Positions 24,803 through 32,915 of a stretch of 64,000 nt of DNA are shown here, piece by piece. The stretch covers positions 12,428 through 76,427 of the forward strand of contig NZ_JBIMSN010000059.1 of assembly GCF_043944905.1 (NCBI RefSeq), written 5' to 3'. The notes under the pieces were generated by a model, which was not told the origin of the DNA, searched no databases, and was given only the letters and a program-made list of their open reading frames with translations. This DNA is from Antrihabitans spumae (GTDB taxonomy: Bacteria > Actinomycetota > Actinomycetes > Mycobacteriales > Mycobacteriaceae). A program made the translations under genes and the position numbers. Each line of letters begins with the position of its first letter. Within the stretch, counting starts at the first letter, position 1.

Positions 24803-25779
24803 ACCAGCCCCAATTCGGTCAGTGTCGACGACACACGTTCGTCCTGGTCTTTCAGGAACTGCTCGAAGTCGGCTCCTGTCATAAATGCGTCCGTCCACCC
24901 GTTCTTGACGAGCGCGTCCCGCCATTCCTGGGTGTCGTGCAGTTGCTGCAGCGCCTCGACCATGGCGTCACGCGCCTCGTCCGAGATTCCGGGCGGTGCG
25001 AGCACTCCACGCCAGTTGGTGAAGACGAGGTCGATACCGGACTCGGTGAGCGTCGGCGCGTCGATCCCTTCGACACGCTTGTCACCGGACACCGCGAGCA
25101 CCCGAACGGTTCCCGCCTCGATCTGGTCTACGTATTCACCGAGACCCGATGTGCCCGCGGCGATCTTCTTGCCGAGCAATGCGGTCAGCAGGTCGCCGCC
25201 GCCGTCGTAGGAGACGAAGTTGACCGACTTCGGATCGACTCCGACAGCGCGTGCGGTCTCCATCGGGAAGAGATGATCGGGACCGCCTGGAGACGATCCG
25301 CCGCCGATCGTGATGTCAGCTGGGTTCGCACGCCACGCAGCGATGAAATCGTCGATCGTCTCGAACGGTGAATCTGCCGGTACGAGAATTCCTTCCTGCT
25401 CCTCGACGACCTTGGCGAGCGCGGTCGCATCGGAGACCCGCGCGGACGAACCGTTCGTGTAGACCGCGCCGACGACGCCGAGCCCCATCATCATCATGAG
25501 GTCGTCGTTGCCTTCTTCGTTCATCAACCTGGCCATCGCGACGGTGCCACCGGCGCCGAGCACGTTGAATACCTCGACGCGGCCGGTGATGTCCTGGTCT
25601 TCCATGATCTTGACGCCCGTACGGGCGGTGAGGTCGTAACCACCGCCAGGACTGTTCGGCACCATCATTCGGAGCCGATGCAAACCTTGGTCGTCATCGC
25701 CGCGGGTCACCCCGCAACCAACTACGAGTAGCGCCACCAGCGCCGCTATCAGCCCGGAGAGGGCTTTACGTTTCGACAT
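24799..25779 (-). CDS. tctC: Tripartite tricarboxylate transporter, binding lipoprotein TctC
   Basis: 326-residue extracytoplasmic solute-binding lipoprotein (lipobox LLVVGC, residues about 17-22). Family motifs: MMVPNSPGGGYDLTARTGVK, NVLGAGGTVAMARL, ITIGGGSSPGGPDHLFPMET and the C-terminal TNWRGVLAPPGISDEARDAM. It delivers the substrate to TctAB. First gene of the tctC-tctB-tctA-usp operon and divergent from the two-component system, which suggests inducible expression. Confidence 0.95.
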   Translation of the reverse strand: MSKRKALSGLIAALVALLVVGCGVTRGDDDQGLHRLRMMVPNSPGGGYDLTARTGVKIMEDQDITGRVEVFNVLGAGGTVAMARLMNEEGNDDLMMMMGLGVVGAVYTNGSSARVSDATALAKVVEEQEGILVPADSPFETIDDFIAAWRANPADITIGGGSSPGGPDHLFPMETARAVGVDPKSVNFVSYDGGGDLLTALLGKKIAAGTSGLGEYVDQIEAGTVRVLAVSGDKRVEGIDAPTLTESGIDLVFTNWRGVLAPPGISDEARDAMVEALQQLHDTQEWRDALVKNGWTDAFMTGADFEQFLKDQDERVSSTLTELGLV

Positions 25780-25859
25780 CGTCGTCTCTCATTTCGGAGG
25801 TTCCATTTCGCTGATCCGATTTCGCTCGGGTGGAGATCCTCAGCAATACTGGGCCGATA

Positions 25860-25875
25860 CGTGACCTACGTCACG
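25860..25875. promoter_or_regulatory. Crp/GlxR-type binding site in the tct divergent promoter
   Basis: The palindrome CGTGACCTACGTCACG contains GTGA-N6-TCAC with a central TA, matching the actinobacterial Crp/GlxR consensus TGTGANNTANNTCACA except for the outermost bases. It lies 81 bases before tctC and 29 before the kinase start, suggesting cAMP-dependent control of both. Confidence 0.55.
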
Positions 25876-25903
25876 CTTACGAACGCAACGGAAGTATTGG
25901 ACA

Positions 25904-27571
25904 TTGTGGTCATCGGTTTCTCGTAGCGGACGCAGTCTCGCCGGCCAGTTCCTGCTGTTTCAGCTGGTCGTAGTTGCCGTTGTGCTCGTGGCCGTCGCTG
26001 CGATCTCGGTTACCCAGTCCACGAAGGAGTTTCGCGACGTCCGAGGCCAGCGCATGATCGCCGTCGCCGAGAACGTCGCGTCCACTCCCATCGTGCGGGA
26101 CCGGTATCCGGCGGAGCCAGGCGCTGCCCGTGACCCGTTCGTCGCAAGCACTCTCGCGCCGGAAGTCGATCGGGCGGTGGGTTTGTCGGGTGCGAGCCTC
26201 GCCGAGATCATCGGCGCCGACGGTCGAGTCGAAGTGTCGTCGGACCCTTTGCGGGTCGGAACCACAGTCGGACTCGGTTCGAGCGACGTGCTGCTCGGTC
26301 GAGCGTGGTTCGGGGACGTCGACATCGACGCACGTCATTCATTGGCCGCGCACGTCCCGATCCTGACCTCGGACGGCGATGTGATCGCAGTGGTTGCGGT
26401 AAGCGAGAAGTATCCGTCGCTGTGGACGCTGTTCAGCGGTGCCGGCGAACGGCTCGTCCTCTACCTCGGTCTCGGTGCCGCACTGGGCTCCATCGGCTCG
26501 TGGTTGCTGGCACGACGGATCAAGAAGAGCACACGTGGCCTCGAGATCGCCGAGATCGCAAGTCTTGCCGAACATCGAGAAGCGCTGTTGCACAGCATTC
26601 GTGAGGGCGTCGTCGCCGTGAACAACGACGGCGTCGTCACGGTACTCAACGACAGCGCGCAGGAACTTCTCGGCTTGACTCCCGCCGCCGTCGGAAAGCC
26701 TTTGGCCGCAGCCGAACTCGACCCTACGGTCCGCGCCTTCCTGCTGTCGGACGACGACGAACGCGATGTCGTGATCGCAACGCCGACAAAGGTTCTAGCC
26801 TTGAATCGCCGGGCCGCGACGAGTCAGGGCAAGCAGATCGGCATGGTGACGACCATGCGCGACAGCACCGAACTCGCCTCCATGCAAAGCCAATTGACAT
26901 CGCACAAGAGCGTGACCGACACGCTTCGCGCACAGACCCACGAGTTCGCCAATCAGCTGCACACGATTTCCGGGCTCGCTCAACTCGGCGAGTTCGACTC
27001 GGTGACAGAATTCGTCGGGACGTTGACCCGACGCCGTGCGGCGATCAGCGACGCAGTCACCCAACGCATCTCCGATCCAGCCGTCGCGGCACTGCTGATC
27101 GCAAAGACCTCGCTTGCCGCCGAAACCGGTGTCGCCCTTCGACTCGACCCGACCGCACACCTGCGGGCGCTCGACCCTGCCTTGTCGACGGACGTGATCA
27201 CGCTGCTCGGCAACCTGATCGACAACGCCGTCGACGTGTCCGAGAACAGTGCGGACGCACGGGTCACGATCGGAATCGACGACACCGACGGTCTGGAACT
27301 CACCGTCGCAGACACCGGGCCAGGCATTCCCGAGAATCTCCGCGCGGCCGTGTTCGCGCGGGGTGTGACGTCCAAGCCCGACGTACCCGGCGGACGCGGT
27401 ATCGGACTTGCCCTGGTGCGACTGGTCAGCGCCCAGTACGGCGGGACGGTGACGATCTCCGACGGCCCGGGTGGCGGAGCGATGTTCACGGTCCGCCTTC
27501 CTCGCGCCGCGGTCACGCTGCCCGACTCGCCCCCACCGGCACCGGTGCCTACCTACACTGCGCAACTATGA
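25904..27571 (+). CDS. CitA/DcuS-type sensor histidine kinase
   Basis: 555 residues. First membrane helix at about 14-38, extracytoplasmic PAS-like sensor to about 170, second helix (LVLYLGLGAALGSIGSWLLA, about 183-202), cytoplasmic PAS (REGVVAVNNDGVVTVLNDSA) and a citrate-sensor type dimerisation region with RAQTHEFANQLHTISGLAQL, where His is the phosphorylation site. HATPase motifs: LIDNAVDVSE (N box) and VADTGPGIPE, GGRGIGLALV. TTG 25904 is the likely start, after GGAAG. It probably senses a carboxylate outside the cell and controls tctCBA. Confidence 0.93.
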   Translation: MWSSVSRSGRSLAGQFLLFQLVVVAVVLVAVAAISVTQSTKEFRDVRGQRMIAVAENVASTPIVRDRYPAEPGAARDPFVASTLAPEVDRAVGLSGASLAEIIGADGRVEVSSDPLRVGTTVGLGSSDVLLGRAWFGDVDIDARHSLAAHVPILTSDGDVIAVVAVSEKYPSLWTLFSGAGERLVLYLGLGAALGSIGSWLLARRIKKSTRGLEIAEIASLAEHREALLHSIREGVVAVNNDGVVTVLNDSAQELLGLTPAAVGKPLAAAELDPTVRAFLLSDDDERDVVIATPTKVLALNRRAATSQGKQIGMVTTMRDSTELASMQSQLTSHKSVTDTLRAQTHEFANQLHTISGLAQLGEFDSVTEFVGTLTRRRAAISDAVTQRISDPAVAALLIAKTSLAAETGVALRLDPTAHLRALDPALSTDVITLLGNLIDNAVDVSENSADARVTIGIDDTDGLELTVADTGPGIPENLRAAVFARGVTSKPDVPGGRGIGLALVRLVSAQYGGTVTISDGPGGGAMFTVRLPRAAVTLPDSPPPAPVPTYTAQL

Positions 27572-28284
27572 CCGCGCGCGAGACATTCGACGTGCTCGTC
27601 GTGGACGACGACTTCATGGTCGCCGAGATCCACCGACGCTTCGTCGCCAAGGTCGACGGTTTCGCGGTCGTCGCAGTCGCGCGCAACGGTGCCGAGGCAC
27701 TTGCGGCCATCGCGTCGGAACAGCCCGATCTCGTCTTGCTCGATGTCTATCTGCCGGACATGTCCGGCCTCGACGTCCTCCGTCGCCTACGTGCCGACGG
27801 CAACCCCGTCGGCGTCATCATGATCACGGCGGCACGCGAGATCGACACCGTTCGCGGGGCATTGCACGGCGGCGCGGCCGACTATCTGATCAAACCGTTC
27901 GAATTCGTGCAGTTGCAGGACAAACTGCGTGCCTTCGCTGCCAGAGCTCGCGCACTCGGCTCCGACTCCGGTGCAGACCAGTCGCTGATCGACTCGCTGT
28001 TCGGCAGCACAGGCAAACCCGCAGGCACCACCGTGTCGTCGGTCGACCATTCGAAATCGCAACTCCCCAAGGGACTCAGCGCGGAAACCGGCAAGCTCGT
28101 GCTCGAAACCCTGCGCACCGGCGGCGAACTGTCGTCGACCGAGTGTGCCGACCTCGTCGGTCTGTCCAGGGTGAGTGCGCGACGTTATCTGGAGTACTAC
28201 CTCACGACCGGTGCCGTCGAAATTCGACTGCAGTACGGCCGCGCCGGCCGACCCGAACGCCGATATCGCGTCCCCGACAACTGA
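27568..28284 (+). CDS. CitB/DcuR-type response regulator
   Basis: 238 residues. Receiver domain: acidic pair VVDDDFMVAE, phospho-acceptor in LVLLDVYLPDMSGLDVLRRL (about residue 55) and Lys in YLIKPFEF. The C-terminal DNA-binding part is a winged-helix type (SSTECADLVGLSRVSARRYL). Start overlaps the kinase stop by four bases. Probable activator of the divergent tct operon in response to di/tricarboxylates. Confidence 0.94.
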   Translation: MTARETFDVLVVDDDFMVAEIHRRFVAKVDGFAVVAVARNGAEALAAIASEQPDLVLLDVYLPDMSGLDVLRRLRADGNPVGVIMITAAREIDTVRGALHGGAADYLIKPFEFVQLQDKLRAFAARARALGSDSGADQSLIDSLFGSTGKPAGTTVSSVDHSKSQLPKGLSAETGKLVLETLRTGGELSSTECADLVGLSRVSARRYLEYYLTTGAVEIRLQYGRAGRPERRYRVPDN

Positions 28285-28307
28285 GGCGGCATGCGGCGAC
28301 CACGCCG

Positions 28308-28353
28308 CTCGTGCGTCTTTTCGGTGGTCCGGACCTCCGAAAAGACGCACGAG
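28308..28353 (+). repeat. Long palindromic element, copy 2 (3' of response regulator)
   Basis: CTCGTGCGTCTTTTCGG and its exact complement, 17 base pairs with a 12-base loop (TGGTCCGGACCT), starting 24 bases after the response-regulator stop. It is homologous to the element at 22261-22308 and, like that copy, is oriented with respect to the gene it follows. Similarity extends into the upstream flank (ACGCCG). A further hairpin CTACCC-CGGCC-GGGTAG lies at 28366-28382. Likely terminator and dispersed repeat. Confidence 0.75.
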
Positions 28354-28437
28354 GCGCAAAGCGCCCTACCCCGGCCGGGTAGTGTGCGGGTGCCGGTTGC
28401 AACCGGGCTGCATCGAAGCACGCGAGGAGAAACAGAC

Positions 28438-29481
28438 ATGACCGCGCCAATCGCAACGCTGCAAAGCGTCGAACACACCGCGATCCTCGGACTCGGTGTG
28501 TACCGCCCTGAGCGCCTGGTTCCGAACTCCGAGGTTGTCGACGCGATCGACTCGAGCGACGAGTGGATTCAGACGCGCTCCGGCATCAAGGCACGCCGCT
28601 TCGCAGGCGAGGACGAGTCCATCATCGGCATGAGTGTCGCGGCCAGCAAGGACGCGCTCGCCGCAAGTGGCATCACCGCCGATCAGATCGGCGCTGTCAT
28701 CGTCTCGACGTCGTCGCGCCTCGTCCTCGGTCCCGCGGCGGGTCCCCAGGTCGCCACGCTGCTCGGAATGGCCGACACAGCCGGTTTCGACGTCGGCGCC
28801 GGTTGCTCTGGCTTTTGCTACGGCCTGACCATCGCCAACGGATTGATCCGCGGCGGTACAGCGAAATACGTACTTGTTGTCGGCGTGGAGCGATTGTCCG
28901 ACCTGCTCGATCGGGCCGACCGGACGACGGCGTTCATCTTCGCCGACGGTGCGGGCGCCGCGGTCGTCGGGCCGTCCGACGTCGAGGGCATCGGCCCGGT
29001 CTCCTGGGGCTCGGACGGCAGCCAGTGGGAAGCCATCTGGCAGGACAAGGATTTCGGAACGTACTTCGACGAGGTTGCGGCCGCGGAAGCTGCGGGAACG
29101 ACGTCGGTTCGTCCGTACATCCGAATGCAGGGCACGAAGGTGTTCCGCTGGGCCGCGACCTTCCTCGAGCAGGCCTGCCGCTCGGCCGTCGACCGCGCCG
29201 GACTGACCATGGACGACATCGACGTGTTCATTCCGCACCAGGCGAACCTGCGCATCACGCAGGCGTTGACCCGCGTGCTGAAGTTGCGCGAAGACTGCGT
29301 CGTCGCCAAGGACATCGTCGAAACCGGAAACACGTCGGCGGCGTCGATTCCCCTCGCGATCGAGGAAGTACTGCGATCCGGTCAGGCCAAGCCCGGTGAT
29401 GTTGCGCTCGTGATGGCGTTCGGTGCGGGCCTCGCCTACGCGGGTCACGTCCTGCGGTTGCCGAAGATCACCGCCGAGTAA
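28438..29481 (+). CDS. 3-oxoacyl-ACP synthase III family protein
   Basis: 347-residue thiolase-fold condensing enzyme. Catalytic triad positions are visible: Cys in GAGCSGFCYGL (about residue 123), His in FIPHQANLRI (about 270) and Asn in VETGNTSAASIPLA (about 300). The start MTAPIATLQSVEHTAILGLG follows CGAGGAGAAACAGAC. Either the initiating FabH of fatty acid synthesis or a specialised KAS III; mycolic-acid bacteria carry FabH for the FAS-II system. A gene for a maleylpyruvate isomerase-like protein follows after 35 bases. Confidence 0.92.
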   Translation: MTAPIATLQSVEHTAILGLGVYRPERLVPNSEVVDAIDSSDEWIQTRSGIKARRFAGEDESIIGMSVAASKDALAASGITADQIGAVIVSTSSRLVLGPAAGPQVATLLGMADTAGFDVGAGCSGFCYGLTIANGLIRGGTAKYVLVVGVERLSDLLDRADRTTAFIFADGAGAAVVGPSDVEGIGPVSWGSDGSQWEAIWQDKDFGTYFDEVAAAEAAGTTSVRPYIRMQGTKVFRWAATFLEQACRSAVDRAGLTMDDIDVFIPHQANLRITQALTRVLKLREDCVVAKDIVETGNTSAASIPLAIEEVLRSGQAKPGDVALVMAFGAGLAYAGHVLRLPKITAE

Positions 29482-29516
29482 ATCGAGAGCAGTCTCGAGA
29501 GCGAGGAGCCGGAACG

Positions 29517-30098
29517 ATGAAGTTCCCCAACGAGGACGATCTGCGTCGCGAACGTACACGCTTCATGACGACGATCGAGTCGCTGACCGACGACGAGTTC
29601 GAGAACGGCACGACCCTCTGCGACGGGTGGACGCCACGAGATGTGTTGGCGCACATCGTCGGTACCGACAAGCTTTCGAACTACCTCAAGCCGAGCGGTC
29701 TGACCATCAGTCGTGGCAACGCGGCGATGGTTCGCGGCAGCCACGAACTGAGCCGTGCCGAACTGACCGCCCAGGGTTGGGCGGCGGCCGACAAGCCGAG
29801 TATCGACGGCCGGATGATGGCATGGCTATACGCGGGCGATTGCGCGATGCATCACCAGGGCGTGCTCCGTGGCCTCGGCAAGCCACACGACGTGCCCGCC
29901 GAGTCGGCCGCAGCCATCTTCCGCGAAGGCAAGGCATGGCGGTACCTGAACGCAAAGCCGATGCGTAACAGGGTGATTCCGACGACGCCGGGCGGCGAGC
30001 CATGGGGGCGCGGACCCGAGGTCCACGGCACCACCGAGGCGCTCGCCCTGTGGATGGCCGGACGCCGCGGCATCGAATCCGAGCTCGAATTCCGTTAG
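29517..30098 (+). CDS. Maleylpyruvate isomerase-like (DinB/MDMPI-fold) protein
   Basis: 193 residues of the mycothiol-dependent maleylpyruvate isomerase N-terminal fold: MTTIESLTDDEFENGTTLCD, GWTPRDVLAHIVGTDKLSNY and YAGDCAMHHQGVLRGLGKPH. The His in LAHIVG and the HH pair at about residue 111 are the expected metal ligands. These proteins use or relate to mycothiol chemistry, but the substrate is unknown. RBS GGAGCCGG lies before the ATG. Convergent with the F420-type oxidoreductase. Confidence 0.86.
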   Translation: MKFPNEDDLRRERTRFMTTIESLTDDEFENGTTLCDGWTPRDVLAHIVGTDKLSNYLKPSGLTISRGNAAMVRGSHELSRAELTAQGWAAADKPSIDGRMMAWLYAGDCAMHHQGVLRGLGKPHDVPAESAAAIFREGKAWRYLNAKPMRNRVIPTTPGGEPWGRGPEVHGTTEALALWMAGRRGIESELEFR

Positions 30099-30110
30099 GC
30101 AGCACGCCGC

Positions 30111-31091
30111 CTATGCCACGAGCGGCGCCAACGTCTTACCAGCGAGTTCGACGATGCCCGGCTCGTGACCGTTGGTGACGAGGTTGATGACAAGTCCGTC
30201 GATACCTTGGCGCAATACTCGGTCCTGCAGTTGTTCGGCGACGTCGTCCGGATCGCCGACGAACTGACGATCGGTCAGTTCCGCACGCTTCTCCGCGGAC
30301 AGCGTGTCGATGTCGACACCACGCGCACGAAGGAATTCGCGCTGCAGTTCCCGCGCGCGATCGCCACTTTCGTCGATCATGACAAACGCAAGGAAGCTCG
30401 TCTCCAGCGTCGACCGCTCGCGGCCTGCCTCGTCGCACCGTTGCATCAACGCGTCCATCTTCCGCGGCAACTCGGAAGCGTTGCAGATGATGTTGAGATG
30501 ATCGGCGAACCGGGCGGCGAGCCCGAACGTCTTCTTCTCACCGCCACCGCCGAGCAGTACCGGGATGTCGTTGCGGATGCGGGGCTCGTTGATCGCCGAT
30601 TCGACGTGGTACCACTTGCCGTCGAACGTCGGCCTCTCGCCGTGCAGCATCGGAACGATGATCTGCAGCGCTTCGTCGAGTTTCTCGAAGCGCTCGGTGA
30701 AAGTGCCGAACTCGTAACCGAATTGGCGGTGCTCGAGCTCGAACCACCCTGCGCCGATACCGAGCACGGCACGACCACCGCTGACGACGTCGAGTGTCGA
30801 TACCGTTTTGGCCAGCATCGGCGGATTTCGATAGGTGTTGCCGGTGACGAGGGTCGACAGCTGGATCGACTGTGTCGCCGTGGCGAGCGCACCGAGCGCC
30901 GTGTACGCCTCGAGCATCGGCTCGTCGGGCTCGCCGATACCGGGGAGTTGATAGAAGTGGTCCATGACGAACGCGGTGTCGAATCCGGCGGACTCGGCTT
31001 CGCGCGCTTGGGCAATCACAGTCGGGAACAGGTCGGCGACTGAATTCGAGTAACTGAAGTTCGGCATCTGATAGCCGAGTCGAATGCTCAC
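30111..31091 (-). CDS. LLM-class F420-dependent oxidoreductase
   Basis: 326 residues of the luciferase-like TIM-barrel family. Key stretches: SIRLGYQMPNFSYS at the start, FDTAFVMDHFYQLPGIGEPD, TLVTGNTYRNPPMLAKTVST, LGIGAGWFELEHRQFGYEFG and IPVLLGGGGEKKTFGLAARF, all typical of F420-linked members (TIGR03560-like). GTG 31091 gives the conserved start; the open frame upstream overlaps the CPBP gene. It lies 29 bases after that gene. Cofactor F420 use is inferred from family resemblance. Confidence 0.93.
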   Translation of the reverse strand: MSIRLGYQMPNFSYSNSVADLFPTVIAQAREAESAGFDTAFVMDHFYQLPGIGEPDEPMLEAYTALGALATATQSIQLSTLVTGNTYRNPPMLAKTVSTLDVVSGGRAVLGIGAGWFELEHRQFGYEFGTFTERFEKLDEALQIIVPMLHGERPTFDGKWYHVESAINEPRIRNDIPVLLGGGGEKKTFGLAARFADHLNIICNASELPRKMDALMQRCDEAGRERSTLETSFLAFVMIDESGDRARELQREFLRARGVDIDTLSAEKRAELTDRQFVGDPDDVAEQLQDRVLRQGIDGLVINLVTNGHEPGIVELAGKTLAPLVA

Positions 31092-31120
31092 GTAAAACGA
31101 CAGTACGCCGAGCGACCTAG

Positions 31121-31819
31121 CTACGCAGGAAGGAACAGCACCGATATCGCCGGTAGCAGATTGTTCATCGAATGTGCGGTCCACGACGCGAACACGCTGC
31201 CGGTCCGCAGCCGTGCCATCCCGATGGCGACGCCGCCCCACAGCAGCACGATGTAGCGCCACCACTCGCCGTGCCAGGCGGCGAACAGCGCGGCGGTGAT
31301 CGCGAGCGTGACCCACGGACTTCCGAGCACGCGCGTCCACCCGGCGGACATCGATCGTTTTTCGAGCGCTCCCCACAGCATGCCGCGGAACATCAGCTCC
31401 TCCCCCAGCGGTGCGAGGAGCCAAACCCAGAGTGCAACAGCGACTTTCCAGCCACTGGGCAGCCCGATCTCGGTGAGTGGCGACTCCTCGGTCGTCCCTG
31501 AGAGGGCAAGCAGAACGACGACGATGGCCAGGCCGCCAAGCACCGACGCGGCGCCCCAGACGAGACCGGCGCGCAGTTGCGCGCCCGCCTCCCGCAGGGT
31601 CGTCGGCAATCCGAAATCGGTGACAGGGCCGTTGCCGCGGAACACGGTGATCGCGACCGCAAGCAGTGCAGCAACCATCGTCGGCACGGTGAGTGCGACG
31701 AAGAACGTCGCGGCTGTCTGTTCGTCGATCAGCATGGCTGCGACGACGAAACCTACCGCGTTGACTGCGAGCACAAGCGCCGCCGCGGGCAGACCCCAGC
31801 GCCGGGCCGGTGAACTCAC
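31121..31819 (-). CDS. CPBP-family intramembrane protease (CAAX protease-like)
   Basis: 232-residue membrane protein with about seven helices. The ABI/CPBP motif is clear: LGEELMFRGMLWGALEKRS gives EExxxR, FAAWHGEWW gives FxxxH, and SWTAHSMNNLLPA gives the final HxxxN/B motif. These glutamic endopeptidases cleave membrane-associated substrates; bacterial roles are varied. Start overlaps the amidohydrolase stop as ATGA. Confidence 0.93.
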   Translation of the reverse strand: MSSPARRWGLPAAALVLAVNAVGFVVAAMLIDEQTAATFFVALTVPTMVAALLAVAITVFRGNGPVTDFGLPTTLREAGAQLRAGLVWGAASVLGGLAIVVVLLALSGTTEESPLTEIGLPSGWKVAVALWVWLLAPLGEELMFRGMLWGALEKRSMSAGWTRVLGSPWVTLAITAALFAAWHGEWWRYIVLLWGGVAIGMARLRTGSVFASWTAHSMNNLLPAISVLFLPA

Positions 31820-32913
31820 CCGACCGAGCCGCGCACAGTCACGAGCCGACCGCGCAGGATCACCGCATCGGGAGCAGAAAGCACATCGGGACCCGTTCTC
31901 GGATCATGTTCGTAGACAAGCAGATCGGCAGGAGCACCCGCCTCGATGCCCTGACGCCCGAGCCAGGTTCGCGCATCCCAGCAGGCAGCACCGAGCGCGT
32001 CGGTCGGCGACAACCCGACCTTGACGAGTGCTGCGACCTCGTCGGCGATCCGTCCGTGCACGATCGAGCCACCTGCATCGGTGCCCGCATAGATCGGTAC
32101 CCCGGCATCGTGTGCGCGGCCGACCGTGTCGGCGACCTTGGCGTGCAGATCACGCATGTGCCGTGCGTACACCGGATATTTGGAGGCGGAATCGGCAATG
32201 GCCGGGAACGTCTCGATGTTGATGAGCGTCGGCACGAGTGCGACGCCACCGTCGACCATCATCTCGATGGTCTCGTCGGTGAGTCCGGTGCCGTGTTCGA
32301 TGCAGTCGATTCCGGCTGCGATCAACCCGGGCAGGGCGTCCTCGCCGAACACGTGCGCGGTCACCCGAGCGCCGTGCCGGTGCGCCGCGGCAATCGAGTC
32401 ACGCAGGATGTCGTCGTCCCACAGCGGACGCAGATCGCCGACCGAGCGATCGATCCAATCGCCGACCAGCTTCACCCAGCCGTCGCCCAACATCGCCTGT
32501 TGCGCAACAGCTTCCGGCAGCTGAGCGGGGTCTTCGAGATCCACCGCGAGGCCGGGGATGTACCGCTTGGGCGTCGCGATGTGACGGCCTGCCCTGATGA
32601 TCTTCGGCAGGTCTTCCAGGTCGTCTATGAAGCGGGTGTCGATGGGCGAGCCTGCGTCACGCAGCAGCAGCGCTCCGACATCGCGTTCTGTCTCGGCCTG
32701 CGCGATCGCACCGGCAGTGTCCTCGTGCCCGCCGTTGTACTTGATGCCGACGTGACAGTGCGCGTCCACGAGGCCGGGCAATATCCAGCCCGAGTTCGTC
32801 ACCGTGTGCGCGTCGGCGACCGGCTCGAACGAGACGACACCGTCGTGAATCCACAACTCGACCGGTTGTTCGTCGGGTAGCCCGGTCCCGCGCAGATGGA
32901 GCGCGCCGTCCAT
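31816..32913 (-). CDS. Amidohydrolase family metal-dependent hydrolase
   Basis: 365 residues with a complete binuclear amidohydrolase metal set: HxH in LVDAHCHVG (about residue 52), Lys in GWVKLVGDW, His in VTAHVFG, His in CIEHGTGL and Asp in YAGTDAGGSI. The order matches the prolidase/imidazolonepropionase branch. The gene sits just after ffh, the place of M. tuberculosis Rv2915c. Substrate unknown; it is coupled to the CPBP gene. Confidence 0.92.
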   Translation of the reverse strand: MDGALHLRGTGLPDEQPVELWIHDGVVSFEPVADAHTVTNSGWILPGLVDAHCHVGIKYNGGHEDTAGAIAQAETERDVGALLLRDAGSPIDTRFIDDLEDLPKIIRAGRHIATPKRYIPGLAVDLEDPAQLPEAVAQQAMLGDGWVKLVGDWIDRSVGDLRPLWDDDILRDSIAAAHRHGARVTAHVFGEDALPGLIAAGIDCIEHGTGLTDETIEMMVDGGVALVPTLINIETFPAIADSASKYPVYARHMRDLHAKVADTVGRAHDAGVPIYAGTDAGGSIVHGRIADEVAALVKVGLSPTDALGAACWDARTWLGRQGIEAGAPADLLVYEHDPRTGPDVLSAPDAVILRGRLVTVRGSVG

Positions 32914-32915
32914 CG

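Noticed and set aside
22261..28353. Composite transposon or insertion sequence bounded by the two palindromes
   Set aside because: No transposase or target-site duplication is visible; the elements are better explained as terminators or dispersed palindromes unless comparative data show mobility.
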